Shown here: piece after piece, positions 34,316-43,709 of the stretch
How the letters are laid out: every line of letters starts with the position of its first letter
Numbering within the stretch: position 1 is the first letter of the stretch
Assembly: GCA_964647625.1 (NCBI GenBank)
Contig: CAZYHZ010000001.1
Coordinates: 102,668 to 166,667 of the forward strand
DNA: 64,000 nucleotides
Direction: 5' to 3'
Origin: DASRJG01 sp964647625
GTDB lineage: Bacteria; Acidobacteriota; Polarisedimenticolia; Polarisedimenticolales; DASRJG01
Program-made: the position numbers and the translations under genes
The notes under the pieces: model-generated
The model's input: only the letters and a program-made list of their open reading frames with translations
Told to the model about the DNA's origin: nothing
Databases searched by the model: none

Positions 34316-35485
34316 ATGGAGCCGATCCTGCACGCCGTCGAAGGGTTCATGTACCCCAACGAGGTGGAGCTCCAGTGGAGCATCCTCATCGTCCTCTACC
34401 CGTTCCTCACCGGACTCGTCGCGGGAGCGTTCATCCTCGCGTCGCTCGTGCGCGTCTTCAACGTCGAGGCGGTCAAGCCGACGTACCGCCTCGCGCTCCT
34501 GACCGCCCTCGCGTTCCTGATCGTCGCGCCGCTCCCGCTGCAGCTCCACCTCGGCCATCCCGAGCGCTCGTTCGAGATGTACCTGACCCCGCATACGACC
34601 TCCGCGATGGCGATGTTCGGATTCGTGTATCTCTGGTATCTCCTCGCGGTTCTCGTCATCGAGATCTGGCTCGATTTCCGGCCCGACATCATCCGGATGG
34701 CCCGGGAATCCCGCGCGCCGCTGCGCTTCGTCTATCGCGCCATGACCCTGGGGTCGTACAACGTCAGCCCGCGCGCTCTCGCGATCGACGACAAGCTCGG
34801 CTGGCTCATCACTTTGGTCGGGATTCCGTCGGCGTTTCTCCTCCACGGGTACGTCGGATTCATCTTCGGGTCCGTTAAGGCCAACCCCTGGTGGTCCACG
34901 CCGCTGATGCCGGTCGTGTTCCTGTTCTCCGCGATCGTGTCCGGAATCGCGGCCGTGCTGCTGCTCTACATCGTGTACTGCTTCACGACGGGAATCCGCA
35001 CCGACGTGAGGTGCCTCGACTCGATGGCCCGGTATCTCTTCTACGCGTTCCTGATCGACTTCTCTCTCGAGATGCTCGACCTGATCCACCGGATCTACGA
35101 GGCGGACGAGTCGTTCAAGTCCCTCGACTTCATGGTGCACACGCGGCTGTACGGCTCGCAGATCGTCGGCCAGATTCTCCTCGGGACGCTTTTGCCGATC
35201 GGGCTCCTCGCCCTCGTCCAGATCGTCGCGATGTCGGAGCGGGCCCGCGCCGGCATCTACGGGACCTCCGCGATTCTGACCCTGTGCGGCATCTTCGGGA
35301 TGCGGTGGAACGTGGTCATCGGCGGCCAGCTGTTCTCGAAGAGCTTTCTCGGCTACACGAGCTACAAGATGGGGTTCGCGACGCGCGAGGGGCTGCTTCC
35401 CGCGCTGGTCCTTCTCATCCTTCCGTTCGTCATCCTCTGGGGGCTGGTGAAGCTCCTTCCTCCCTCGACAAGGTCGGTATCATGA
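34316..35485 (+). CDS. NrfD/PsrC-type quinone-interacting membrane subunit
   Basis: 389 aa from the ATG at 34316. Nine or ten hydrophobic helices are visible (first: ILIVLYPFLTGLVAGAFILASLV). The early segment FLTGLVAGAFILAS and HLGHPERSFEM between helices 2 and 3 are hallmarks of the NrfD/PsrC/ActC family, which exchanges electrons with (mena)quinone. Together with the two upstream genes it forms a three-subunit quinol dehydrogenase or quinone reductase. The longer frame from 33563 lies antisense-free but overlaps the Fe-S gene in another frame and is not the start. Stop at 35485, 7 bp before the LuxR gene. Confidence 0.92.
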   Translation: MEPILHAVEGFMYPNEVELQWSILIVLYPFLTGLVAGAFILASLVRVFNVEAVKPTYRLALLTALAFLIVAPLPLQLHLGHPERSFEMYLTPHTTSAMAMFGFVYLWYLLAVLVIEIWLDFRPDIIRMARESRAPLRFVYRAMTLGSYNVSPRALAIDDKLGWLITLVGIPSAFLLHGYVGFIFGSVKANPWWSTPLMPVVFLFSAIVSGIAAVLLLYIVYCFTTGIRTDVRCLDSMARYLFYAFLIDFSLEMLDLIHRIYEADESFKSLDFMVHTRLYGSQIVGQILLGTLLPIGLLALVQIVAMSERARAGIYGTSAILTLCGIFGMRWNVVIGGQLFSKSFLGYTSYKMGFATREGLLPALVLLILPFVILWGLVKLLPPSTRSVS

Positions 35486-35492
35486 CCCGGCC

Positions 35493-35951
35493 ATGTCGCG
35501 CCCCGGCCAGGGCTTCCGCGAGATCGCGCTCTTCGGCGTCTTCGGCGGCGTCCTCATCGCCGTCCTGCGGCTCGTGGAGTACCGGTTTCTCATTCTTCAC
35601 CACTCGGTCGAGATCTACGGCGCGATCGTGGCGGTCCTCTTCGCGGGTCTGGGAATCTGGCTCGGCGGGACGCTGACCCGGAAGCAGCCGGAGGTCGTCG
35701 TCCGAGAGATCCGGGTCGACGGGCCCTTCGTCGTCGATGAGGGCCGGGTCCGGGAGCTTCAGCTCACGCCGCGCGAGCTCGAGATCCTGGGACTGATCGC
35801 CCTTGGGCTCAGCAACAAGGAGATCGCGGAGCGTGTGTTCGTCAGCGAGAACACCGTCAAGACCCACGCGAGCCGCGTGTTCGACAAGCTCGGAGCCCGG
35901 CGGCGCACCGAGGCGGTGCAGCTCGGAAAATCTTGGCGTCTGATCCCGTGA
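35493..35951 (+). CDS. Membrane-anchored LuxR-type transcription regulator
   Basis: 152 aa. Two transmembrane helices (residues 10-27 and 38-58) are followed by a linker and a GerE/LuxR helix-turn-helix (residues 88-145: LTPRELEILGLIALGLSNKEIAERVFVSENTVKTHASRVFDKLGARRR). No receiver or ligand domain is present, so the signal must enter through the membrane part or an associated protein. It is 7 bp after nrfD-like 34316-35485 and 110 bp before the DUF4199 gene. This class of short membrane LuxR proteins is often next to DUF4199 membrane proteins; that neighbour relation is recalled, not checked. Confidence 0.87.
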   Translation: MSRPGQGFREIALFGVFGGVLIAVLRLVEYRFLILHHSVEIYGAIVAVLFAGLGIWLGGTLTRKQPEVVVREIRVDGPFVVDEGRVRELQLTPRELEILGLIALGLSNKEIAERVFVSENTVKTHASRVFDKLGARRRTEAVQLGKSWRLIP

Positions 35952-36061
35952 GCGGTCGTCCAAAGTGATGATTCGGCGGGAGCGGCGCCAAAATCATCCG
36001 ATAGCATGACGCGCGGGAAGCGCCGGCCGCGGTAGGTTCCCGCGCGAGGAGGCCCATCTCG

Positions 36062-36562
36062 ATGAAGAAAACCGTTCTGACCTACGGACTGATCTCGGCC
36101 GTGATCGCCGCGGTGCTGATGCTCGCGCAGGTGCCGTTCATGGATGGAAGCAACCGGTCGCTGCTCACCGGGTACGCCGGGATCGTGCTGTCGTCGCTTC
36201 TGATCTTCTTCGGCGTGCGCTCGTACCGCGAAAACGTCGGCAACGGGAAGATCTCGTTCGGGCGCGGATTCGCGGTCGGGATCCTGATCGCGGTCCTCTC
36301 GGCGATGGGCTACGTCGCCGCCTGGGAGGTGGTCTACTTTCACAACCCGAGGGTCGCGGACCACGCGTTCGACAAGCAGATCGACGATCTGAAAGCGAAA
36401 GGAGCGTCGCAAGCCGAGATCGACACCGCCACAGCGCAGATCGAATCGTTCAAGAAGCTCTACGCGAATCCGCTCGCCAACGCCGCGTTCACGTTCCTCG
36501 AGCCCTTCCCGGTCGGGTTGCTCATGACGCTGATTTCGGCCGTAATCCTTCGCAAGAAATGA
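36062..36562 (+). CDS. DUF4199-family membrane protein
   Basis: 166 aa. Four predicted transmembrane helices: residues 5-25, 35-52, 70-92 and 140-160. A charged helical segment (residues 103-135, DKQIDDLKAKGASQAEIDTATAQIESFKKLY) sits between helices 3 and 4, the layout of DUF4199. A GAGG ribosome site lies about 10 bp upstream. Function is unknown; the adjacency to the membrane LuxR regulator suggests it is the sensor partner or a target. Confidence 0.82.
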   Translation: MKKTVLTYGLISAVIAAVLMLAQVPFMDGSNRSLLTGYAGIVLSSLLIFFGVRSYRENVGNGKISFGRGFAVGILIAVLSAMGYVAAWEVVYFHNPRVADHAFDKQIDDLKAKGASQAEIDTATAQIESFKKLYANPLANAAFTFLEPFPVGLLMTLISAVILRKK

Positions 36563-36698
36563 TTGAGTTTAAGTATTATAATTGTTATAGTTTCAATTCT
36601 TATCCTTTATATATAGCTGGTGTGGGGAGGACCCAAACCGATCCCCCGCACCTCTTTGATACGATCCCGCGCGGTCCGGGTCATCAAGGAGGATCGCG
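36563..36698 (+). other. AT-rich intergenic island with a downstream stem-loop
   Basis: Bases 36560-36616 are strikingly AT-rich (TTTAAGTATTATAATTG, TTTATATATA) in a genome of high GC. An imperfect stem follows: GGTGTGGGG at 36619-36627 pairs with CCCCCGCACC at 36643-36652, with one G-T pair and a 15-nt loop. The hairpin is followed by TCTTTG, not a long T-run. It could terminate the DUF4199 transcript, or the AT-rich block could be a promoter for the methyltransferase at 36699. Neither is proven. Confidence 0.5.
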
Positions 36699-37520
36699 TT
36701 GAGCCAGCACGACGAGCGCGAGTACGCCCTCGGCACAGGCGACGCGGAGATCGTCCGCCTCGGTATCCAGCACAAGCTGTGGAGCGCGGATGCGTTCGCC
36801 GCGTGGGAGCGCGCCGGCATCCGTGCGGGCCAGACCGTGCTCGACATCGGTTGCGGGCCCGGATACACGACTCGCGATCTCGCGGGACTCGTGACCGCAT
36901 CGGGCAGGGTCGTCGCGATCGACGAGTCCGCTCGCTTCGTCGAATACTTGAAGGAGCGGCAGAAGAGCGCCGGCGACACCACCGTCGATGCGCGCGTCGG
37001 CGACGTCCAGCGGCTCGACCTTCCGGGGGGCTCATTCGACGCGGCATACCAGCGCTGGGTCCTTTGCTTCGTCAAGGATCCGGAAGCCGTCATCCGCGGC
37101 ATCGCGCACGCGCTGAAGCCGGGCGGCGTCTTCGTCAGCCAGGACTACACGCACTACGAAGGGATCCAGCTCGCCCCGCCCAGCACGCCGTTCCGTCGAT
37201 TCGCCACCGTCGTCGCCGAGGCGTGGAGGGAGCACGGCGGCGACACCGAGGTCGGGCTGCGGCTGCCGGCGTGGCTGACCCGCCACGGGCTGTCGCCGGT
37301 CGAGATCGCGCCGCTGCACCGCATCGCGCGTCCGGGGTCGCAGCTGTGGAAATGGCCGTCGATCTTCATCGAGACCTACGGACCGAAGCTCGTCGAGGAA
37401 GGGCGCCTGACCCGCGAAGAGCACCGCGCCCTGGTCGATGACTGGAAGGCTCACGAGAGCGACCCGGCCGCGTTCTTCTGCTCTCCGCCGATGGCGACCA
37501 TCATCGCCGTCAAGCGCTGA
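36699..37520 (+). CDS. Class I SAM-dependent methyltransferase (UbiE/type 11)
   Basis: 273 aa from a TTG at 36699 supported by an AAGGAGGATCG ribosome site; there is no nearby ATG in frame. Motif I VLDIGCGPGYTT (residues 47-58), the acidic VAIDES, then GSFDAAYQRWVLCFVKDPE and ALKPGGVFVSQDY are standard for methyltransferase type 11 proteins. The C-terminal 70 residues are a helical cap. Substrate unknown. No operon partner: the next gene starts 112 bp downstream with its own leader. Confidence 0.87.
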   Translation: MSQHDEREYALGTGDAEIVRLGIQHKLWSADAFAAWERAGIRAGQTVLDIGCGPGYTTRDLAGLVTASGRVVAIDESARFVEYLKERQKSAGDTTVDARVGDVQRLDLPGGSFDAAYQRWVLCFVKDPEAVIRGIAHALKPGGVFVSQDYTHYEGIQLAPPSTPFRRFATVVAEAWREHGGDTEVGLRLPAWLTRHGLSPVEIAPLHRIARPGSQLWKWPSIFIETYGPKLVEEGRLTREEHRALVDDWKAHESDPAAFFCSPPMATIIAVKR

Positions 37521-37632
37521 TCGGCCGCCGCAGCTCGGGGACAGGTCGTCGACGTTCGCGGGGTCCGCATTGACCCGCCGAGTGTCCACCCGTAAGCTCC
37601 GACCGATCGCATCGGATGGGGGGCATCACGTG

Positions 37633-40600
37633 ATGAAAGCGGCGCGGGCGGGGCTCTTCATTGCCATGTTGGGCTTGGGAGCGCGCGCGATCGCCGCCAC
37701 CGAGCCCTCCGAGCCTTGGATCGGCGCTGCGCCGTTCACCGTCGCACCGGCGGACATCATGGCGGCGATCGGCAAGCTGCCCGTTCCCGATGCGAGCGCG
37801 GAATTGTTGCTCGAAGAGAACCGCTTCGACTTCGACGAGAGCAGTCGCGCCGAACATCGCTATCACGTGATCTACCGTGTCCTCAATTCCGCCGGTCAAG
37901 ACGCGCGGTCGCACTTTTCGGTTGCCTGGAGCCCTTGGCGACAAGCCCGGCCGGACGTTCGTGCGAGGGTGATCTCGGCCGACGGCGTCACCCACGAGCT
38001 CGATCCGTCTACGATCGCCGACGCGCCGCTCGGATCGGAGGATGAAGACGTGTTCTCCGATCGCCGCGTCGTCGAAGGGCCGCTCCCGGCCGTCGCGCCC
38101 GGATCGATCGTCGAGATCGCTTGGACACTGCGCGATACCGAGCGTTCGCCCAGCCTGGGAAGTAGCGGGCGCTGGGTGATCGGCGACAACGTGCCGGTGC
38201 GACACACCGTGTTCGCGATGACCGCCCCGGCTTCGCTACCGCTCGTCTGCCGACTCTACAACTTGGGTTCGCTGAACCCCGTCCGCGACGAGCAGAACGG
38301 GCGGGTCACGATCTCGCTCGAGGTCGGGCCGCAACCCAAGCTGCCGGACGTCGAAGCGTGGGTCCCCTATGACGTCCGCCAGATCCCCGCAGTCGGGTGG
38401 GCGACGGCCGGGACGTGGTCGCGTGTCGCTGCGGAGTACGCATCGATCGTCGATCGCCAGGTCGCCTCCGCGAAGGTCGGATCGACGGTCGACTCCGCGC
38501 TCCGGGGCGTCAGCGGGAGGCTGCCGCGTCTCGAGGCCCTCGTACGCGCGTTGCATCGCCAGATCCGGTACACCGGAGTCGAATTCGGCGAGTCCTCGAT
38601 CACCCCCGCTCGTCCGGAAGAGACGCTCAAACGGCGGTTCGGCGACTGCAAGGACAAGTCCGCTTTGCTCGTGGCGATGGCGCGCGCAGCGGGCTTCGAC
38701 GCTCACATCGCCTTGCTCGACACGGGGTTCACCCCCGATGTCGACGCCGACCTTCCCGGGGTCGACCAGTTCGACCATGCGATCGTGGTCGTGAACGGCG
38801 AGCCCCCCGTGTGGATCGACGCCACCGCCGAGTACCTGAGGGTCGGCGACCTTCCGGCCGCGGTCGCGGGCCGACAGGCGCTCGTCGCGTCGGGATCAAC
38901 GACGGGTCTCGAGCGAATCCCGGACACTCCGGCGAGCCGCAACCGCCTGGAGCACGCTCGCGATTACTTTCTCGTCGAGCGCGGCCGAAGCCGCGCTGTG
39001 GAAACCGTCACCCCCGAGGGCGCGTTCGAAGGTGAGTTCCGCGGACGGTACGCCGCGATGGACGAAGGCGACGTCAAGAAGAACCTCGACGAGTACGTCA
39101 AGCGCGTGTTCAAGGCCCGGACGCTCGGCGAGGTCCAGAGGACGGCGGCGACCGACTTCTCCAAGCCGTTCGTGATTTCTTGCGAAGCCAGGGAGTCCTC
39201 AGTCGGCGAATCGTTCGCGGACGCTTCCAACGTCCGCTTTCCGGCGGCCGATTTCGTCGATCGGTTGGAGGACGCGCTGCCGGCGGAAAAGAAAGAGAAC
39301 GGCACGGAGGGCGACGCTCCGAGGGTCCGCAAGCTCCCGTTCCGGCTGAAGGAGGCGTTCGTCGACGTGTGGACGACGCGCGTGCATCCGGCGCCGGGGT
39401 TCGTTCCTGGCGAAGCGCCGCAAGTCGAGGACACGCATGTGGGTCCGGTGCACTTCACGCGAATTTACAGCGTCGGAGCCGACGGCACGATGGCGTTCCG
39501 AGCGACGCTCGACACGGGAGACCGGCTGACCTGGACCCCGGACGAGCTGGCCCAAGTCCGCGCGTGGGTCACGAAGGTGAAAGCCGGGGATTCGGTCCAG
39601 CTGATCTTCGAACAAGCGGGATACAAGGCGCTCCGCGCGGGAAAGCTCCAGGAGGCGGTGAGCGAGTACCAGAAGCTCACGAAGCTCCACCCCACGGAGG
39701 CGCTGCATCACGCCCAGCTCTCCGAGGCCTACCTCAACGCCGGACTCGGTGAGGCTGCGCGCGCGGAAGCGCGCGACGCGACGACGCTCGACCCCGGCTC
39801 CGCCGACGCCTGGCGCTCGTACGGTTGGGCCTACGTGAACGACCTCATCGGACGCCCGTTCATGAGCGGCTCCGATCTTGCCGAGGCCGCGAGGGCCTAT
39901 CGCAAAGCCACCGAGCTCGACCCGAAGGACCAGCTCGCGCGAAGGAATCTGGCCATCATCCTCGAATACGACGCGCGGACGATGGAGAGATACGGTTCCG
40001 GCGCGCACCTCCCGGAGGCGATCGACGTCTGGCGAGCCCGCAAAAAGGATCTGGACACGAAAGACGGCGACACGAGCCTGATGGTGACCCTTGCGCGCGC
40101 AGAACGTTGGAAGGAGCTGCTGGAATTCGCCGGGGAGGCGCAGGGTGCGGAGACGCGCAGTGCCTGGCTCGTGATCGCGACGGCCGTTCTCTCGGGGACC
40201 GACGAAGCGATCGGGGAGGCGGGACGCCGGACGACGTCTCGCGACGAGCGGGACAAGCTGCTGTTCAAGGCCGGGGCCACGCTCGCGCAGGTGCGGCACT
40301 ACGCCGAAGCGTCCGAGCTGCTGCGCGCGGGCGCGCAAGCGTCCGACCAGGGCACGGCAGCCACCATGGCCCGGGTCGATTTGTTCCGCCGCTGCAAACG
40401 GCATGAAGACATCTCGATGGGAGGCGACACTCCGGAGGACTTCCTCCGGCGATTCATCCTCGACGTCTTGCTGAGCGACGATGCTGCAAAGGTGGCCGGC
40501 TCGATGGTCATGGCGCTGCCGCCCGACGACGACCGCTCGGCTCTCGACCGAGCGAGGGGCGGTCAACTGGCGGGCTTGCGACAGTTGACGGGTGGATCGG

Positions 40601-41802
40601 GTCTCACCATGGACGCCGTCGTCGACGTGATCCTCGCGGCCGCGGACTGGCGCACCGAAGGAAGTGACGCGGTGGGCTACAAGGTGGATCTCAAAGTCAA
40701 CGTTCCAGGCGACTCGAGAACGCTCGAGTTTTTCCTTCGGCGTCTCGACGGAACCCTGAAGATCGTCGGCTTCGGCAACGACGTCAGCTCAATCGGACCG
40801 GTGGCCTTGAGTCTCGTCGAGGCCGGCCAGCCCGACGCGGCTCGGCAATGGCTGACCTGGGCGCACGACGCGCTCCCGGCGGCAAGGGCGGATCTCGTCG
40901 AGGATTCTCCGTTCATGGCGTTCTGGCCTCCCGATCCATCGGCTGGGGACGACGGGCTGAAGCTCGCGGCCGCGGCGTTGTCCGCCGGCGGGCCGGACGC
41001 TTCGAAGGGCCTGCCGATCCTCGAGCAAGCTCGCCGGTCCGCGACCGGCCAAGACGCGGTCCGTCTCGATCACGCGCTCCGCACGGCGTACTGGTCGCTC
41101 CATCGGCGTGACGAGTCGATCGCTCCCGCGCGCCGACTACTCGACGCCCTTCCGTCGTCCGACGTTGCGTTCCAGCGGCTCGCCGGCGCGTTGCTCGCGA
41201 ACATGCGTCTCGACGAGCTGGCGGCCCTCTGTGACGAACGAGCCAAGGACAAACCCGACGACCCGTACGTCTTGCGTTTCCGATCGGGGATCGCTGAGAA
41301 ACAACGTCGCTGGGACGACGCGGTCGAGACTCAGCGCCGACTCGTCACGTTGGGAAAGGCCGATGCGAACGACTACAACACGCTCGCCTGGACGGGACTG
41401 TTTGCGCGCGGTCACGGGCCACAGGTCGTCGACGACGCCGAGCACGCGGCGCTCTTCCAGAAGAACCCGTCCTGGCATGTGCTCCAGACGCTCGCAACGG
41501 CCTATGCCGACGTGGGACGCGTCGTGGAAGCGCGGCAAACTCTCGTGAAACAGCTCGTCGCATCCGGAAGAGATGAACCCGGCCCGTACGAGTGGCTCGT
41601 CATCGGCAGGATCGCCCAGCAGTTCGGCGCCGATAAATACGCCCGTGCGGCGTATCTCAGGGTTGCAAAGCCCAAGGACGAGGCCGACCTGATCGGCTCG
41701 AGCTACGCGCTGGCGCAATCCTGGATGGCCGACCTCCCAGCTGCCCCGACCGAGGCGGTGACGGGACACTCGGCTGGGAAGGTCCGCCCGAGCCGGCGTT
41801 AG
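37633..41802 (+). CDS. DUF3857-transglutaminase-TPR exported protein
   Basis: 1389 aa from the ATG at 37633, which opens a signal peptide (residues 1-22); an extension to 37438 would overlap the methyltransferase gene. Residues 50-260 are a DUF3857 domain (ENRFDFDESSRAEHRYHVIYRVLN). Residues 290-400 are a transglutaminase-like domain with the catalytic triad visible as Cys in FGDCKDKSALL, His in QFDHAIVVV and Asp in VWIDATAEY. A DUF3858-type beta segment follows to about 640. From about 660 there are tetratricopeptide-like helices (KLHPTEALHHAQLSEAYLNAGLGEAARAEAR), continuing to the C-terminus. Related proteins are periplasmic and of unknown role. The intact triad suggests peptidase or cross-linking activity. 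Confidence 0.88.
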   Translation: MKAARAGLFIAMLGLGARAIAATEPSEPWIGAAPFTVAPADIMAAIGKLPVPDASAELLLEENRFDFDESSRAEHRYHVIYRVLNSAGQDARSHFSVAWSPWRQARPDVRARVISADGVTHELDPSTIADAPLGSEDEDVFSDRRVVEGPLPAVAPGSIVEIAWTLRDTERSPSLGSSGRWVIGDNVPVRHTVFAMTAPASLPLVCRLYNLGSLNPVRDEQNGRVTISLEVGPQPKLPDVEAWVPYDVRQIPAVGWATAGTWSRVAAEYASIVDRQVASAKVGSTVDSALRGVSGRLPRLEALVRALHRQIRYTGVEFGESSITPARPEETLKRRFGDCKDKSALLVAMARAAGFDAHIALLDTGFTPDVDADLPGVDQFDHAIVVVNGEPPVWIDATAEYLRVGDLPAAVAGRQALVASGSTTGLERIPDTPASRNRLEHARDYFLVERGRSRAVETVTPEGAFEGEFRGRYAAMDEGDVKKNLDEYVKRVFKARTLGEVQRTAATDFSKPFVISCEARESSVGESFADASNVRFPAADFVDRLEDALPAEKKENGTEGDAPRVRKLPFRLKEAFVDVWTTRVHPAPGFVPGEAPQVEDTHVGPVHFTRIYSVGADGTMAFRATLDTGDRLTWTPDELAQVRAWVTKVKAGDSVQLIFEQAGYKALRAGKLQEAVSEYQKLTKLHPTEALHHAQLSEAYLNAGLGEAARAEARDATTLDPGSADAWRSYGWAYVNDLIGRPFMSGSDLAEAARAYRKATELDPKDQLARRNLAIILEYDARTMERYGSGAHLPEAIDVWRARKKDLDTKDGDTSLMVTLARAERWKELLEFAGEAQGAETRSAWLVIATAVLSGTDEAIGEAGRRTTSRDERDKLLFKAGATLAQVRHYAEASELLRAGAQASDQGTAATMARVDLFRRCKRHEDISMGGDTPEDFLRRFILDVLLSDDAAKVAGSMVMALPPDDDRSALDRARGGQLAGLRQLTGGSGLTMDAVVDVILAAADWRTEGSDAVGYKVDLKVNVPGDSRTLEFFLRRLDGTLKIVGFGNDVSSIGPVALSLVEAGQPDAARQWLTWAHDALPAARADLVEDSPFMAFWPPDPSAGDDGLKLAAAALSAGGPDASKGLPILEQARRSATGQDAVRLDHALRTAYWSLHRRDESIAPARRLLDALPSSDVAFQRLAGALLANMRLDELAALCDERAKDKPDDPYVLRFRSGIAEKQRRWDDAVETQRRLVTLGKADANDYNTLAWTGLFARGHGPQVVDDAEHAALFQKNPSWHVLQTLATAYADVGRVVEARQTLVKQLVASGRDEPGPYEWLVIGRIAQQFGADKYARAAYLRVAKPKDEADLIGSSYALAQSWMADLPAAPTEAVTGHSAGKVRPSRR

Positions 41803-41896
41803 GCTGGCGCCGGATCTGGCATTGTTCTTCTCCCGTTTCCCTCGTAAATTCCATGCCTCAACGCGGTGGCGTCCGGCATGGGACGCGGGGGCAGCC

Positions 41897-43693
41897 ATGA
41901 AACGAATCGTCACGGTCGCGCTGTTGTTGTCGGGTCTCGCCGCCGCGCTCGCGCCGGCTCGAGCGACGTGCTCGAGCGGCTTCTCGATGTATCTCGCCGG
42001 ACAGGTGCCCGAGATTCACTTCACCGCGGGCGTGCCGCAGACGATCTCGTTCAAGCCGTGGTACGTCTCGTTTTCATCGTCGAGCGGCTCGTGCGGGGTC
42101 TTCGCGAAGTCGACGACCGCCGGCGTGGGAATCCGGGATTCGTACGGGTGCCCGGGGACCGGCTGCACGCTCGAGCCGACGGGGACCTGGGCCCCGGTCG
42201 GGAGCGCGTACGACATCGCCTCGTTGACGGTCTCCCAGAAGGCCGAGGACATTCCGATCGTCTACGACGGGACCTCGCCGGCGGGCACCTACGGCACGGT
42301 GCAGATCGGACTCCGCGACAACGACCTCGGCATCGACAGCGAGGGGATCATCGGCGTCATGAACGTCTACATCGACTCCGCGACGCCGACTCCGACCTGG
42401 TTCGGCGTCGGCACGTCGGCTTCGAACGTATCGGGCGATCACGTGGTCATCGACCATCCGTACCTCAACAATAACTACAACGCGAAGCTGTTCGTATCGC
42501 ACGTTCGGAATCCGGGCGGCACGAACTCCGGCACGTCCTGGAACCACCCGATCTCCGTGGTCTACGACTCCGGATTGGAGCGTTGGACGATCCACAACGC
42601 CGACGGCGTCGCGATGCCGACGGGTCTCGGGTTCGGCCTGCGCGTCGATCCGACCGCGATCACGGTCTGCACGTCTTCGTTTCCGGGGACGTACACGTAC
42701 GTGAACATCGATCATCCCCTCTCGAACAACAGTGTGTGGGCGACGGTCCTGGTGACGCCGATCGGCGGAGGCGCGCACCCGGTCGCCGTCACCTTTGTCT
42801 CGCCGAACTGGCACATCGTCTACCAGGACGGCGCGAACATCCCCCCCGGCACCTGCTTCAACGTGCAGGCGTACGCGTTCAGCCACTATCTCGACGATCC
42901 CGCGTCGGGCGACTACTCGAGCCGCACGGGTATCGCCGCGGATTGGGGGGTTGGCGAGGACATCGGCGGCGACGGATCCGGCCACAGCTCGGCCGGCACG
43001 CGGACCCTCGAATTCGACTGGGCGCTCGGGAATCCGTCCCGGCCGGTCATCACGACGTACAACTTGTCGCCTCTCGGCTGGACCGCGAGCTTCGATTCGA
43101 AGTACTTCGGCGTCACCGCGCCTCTCGCCAACGTCTTCGGCCGCCGTTGGGGCGTCTACGAAGAGGACGGGAGCACGATGCCGCTCGGCGATCGATTCAA
43201 CGTGTGGACGAGCTGCGCGGCCGACGCGTGGTACCCGGACGCAGACGGCGACGGGTACGGCGCATCGGGGCCGGTCGTGGCCTCGTGCGCGCCGCCCGCG
43301 GGCTACGCGAACCGCGCCGGCGACTGCGATGACACGAACGCGACCAAGTACCCGGGCTCGGTCGAGATCAACGACGGACTGGACAACACCTGCCCCGGCG
43401 TGGACGGCGCCGGCCTGGTGGACGAGCTGTCGGGGCTGGCCTGGTTCGACGACGCGACCACGCTGTGCTGGTTCACGCAGGCCGGCGCCACGCTCTACGA
43501 CATCGCCCGCAGCGCGCAGAGGAACTTTTCGTCCTGCTCGTTGATCGGGACGTCGTCTACCGCTTGCTTCCAGGACGCGACGGTTCCCACCGCGGGCCAC
43601 ATCAATTACTACCTCGTGCGGCCTTCGAGCCCCCACGTCGGAAGCTGGGGGATGGGCGCATTCGGAAACGAGCGCCTCCTGACCTGTCAGTGA
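41897..43693 (+). CDS. Secreted DUF7452-like repeat protein with MopT segment
   Basis: 598 aa. The ATG at 41897 precedes a good signal peptide (cleavage near ARA-TC); the frame start at 41822 adds a non-export-like extension and is rejected. Residues 30-160 form a Cys-containing N-domain. Three beta-repeats of about 70 residues follow (about 175-410) with the recurring ends W.I.N.DG..MP.G..F.., W.IVYQDGANIPPGTCFNV and WGVYEEDGSTMPLGDRFNV, as in DUF7452 proteins. Residues 455-515 are a MopT Asp-rich unit (DADGDGYGA, AGDCDD). The final 85 residues are the shared FN3-like tail ending in NYYLVRPSS...GNERLLTC. It is probably surface located. Confidence 0.84.
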   Translation: MKRIVTVALLLSGLAAALAPARATCSSGFSMYLAGQVPEIHFTAGVPQTISFKPWYVSFSSSSGSCGVFAKSTTAGVGIRDSYGCPGTGCTLEPTGTWAPVGSAYDIASLTVSQKAEDIPIVYDGTSPAGTYGTVQIGLRDNDLGIDSEGIIGVMNVYIDSATPTPTWFGVGTSASNVSGDHVVIDHPYLNNNYNAKLFVSHVRNPGGTNSGTSWNHPISVVYDSGLERWTIHNADGVAMPTGLGFGLRVDPTAITVCTSSFPGTYTYVNIDHPLSNNSVWATVLVTPIGGGAHPVAVTFVSPNWHIVYQDGANIPPGTCFNVQAYAFSHYLDDPASGDYSSRTGIAADWGVGEDIGGDGSGHSSAGTRTLEFDWALGNPSRPVITTYNLSPLGWTASFDSKYFGVTAPLANVFGRRWGVYEEDGSTMPLGDRFNVWTSCAADAWYPDADGDGYGASGPVVASCAPPAGYANRAGDCDDTNATKYPGSVEINDGLDNTCPGVDGAGLVDELSGLAWFDDATTLCWFTQAGATLYDIARSAQRNFSSCSLIGTSSTACFQDATVPTAGHINYYLVRPSSPHVGSWGMGAFGNERLLTCQ

Positions 43694-43709
43694 CGCGAAT
43701 GCCCGCGGC

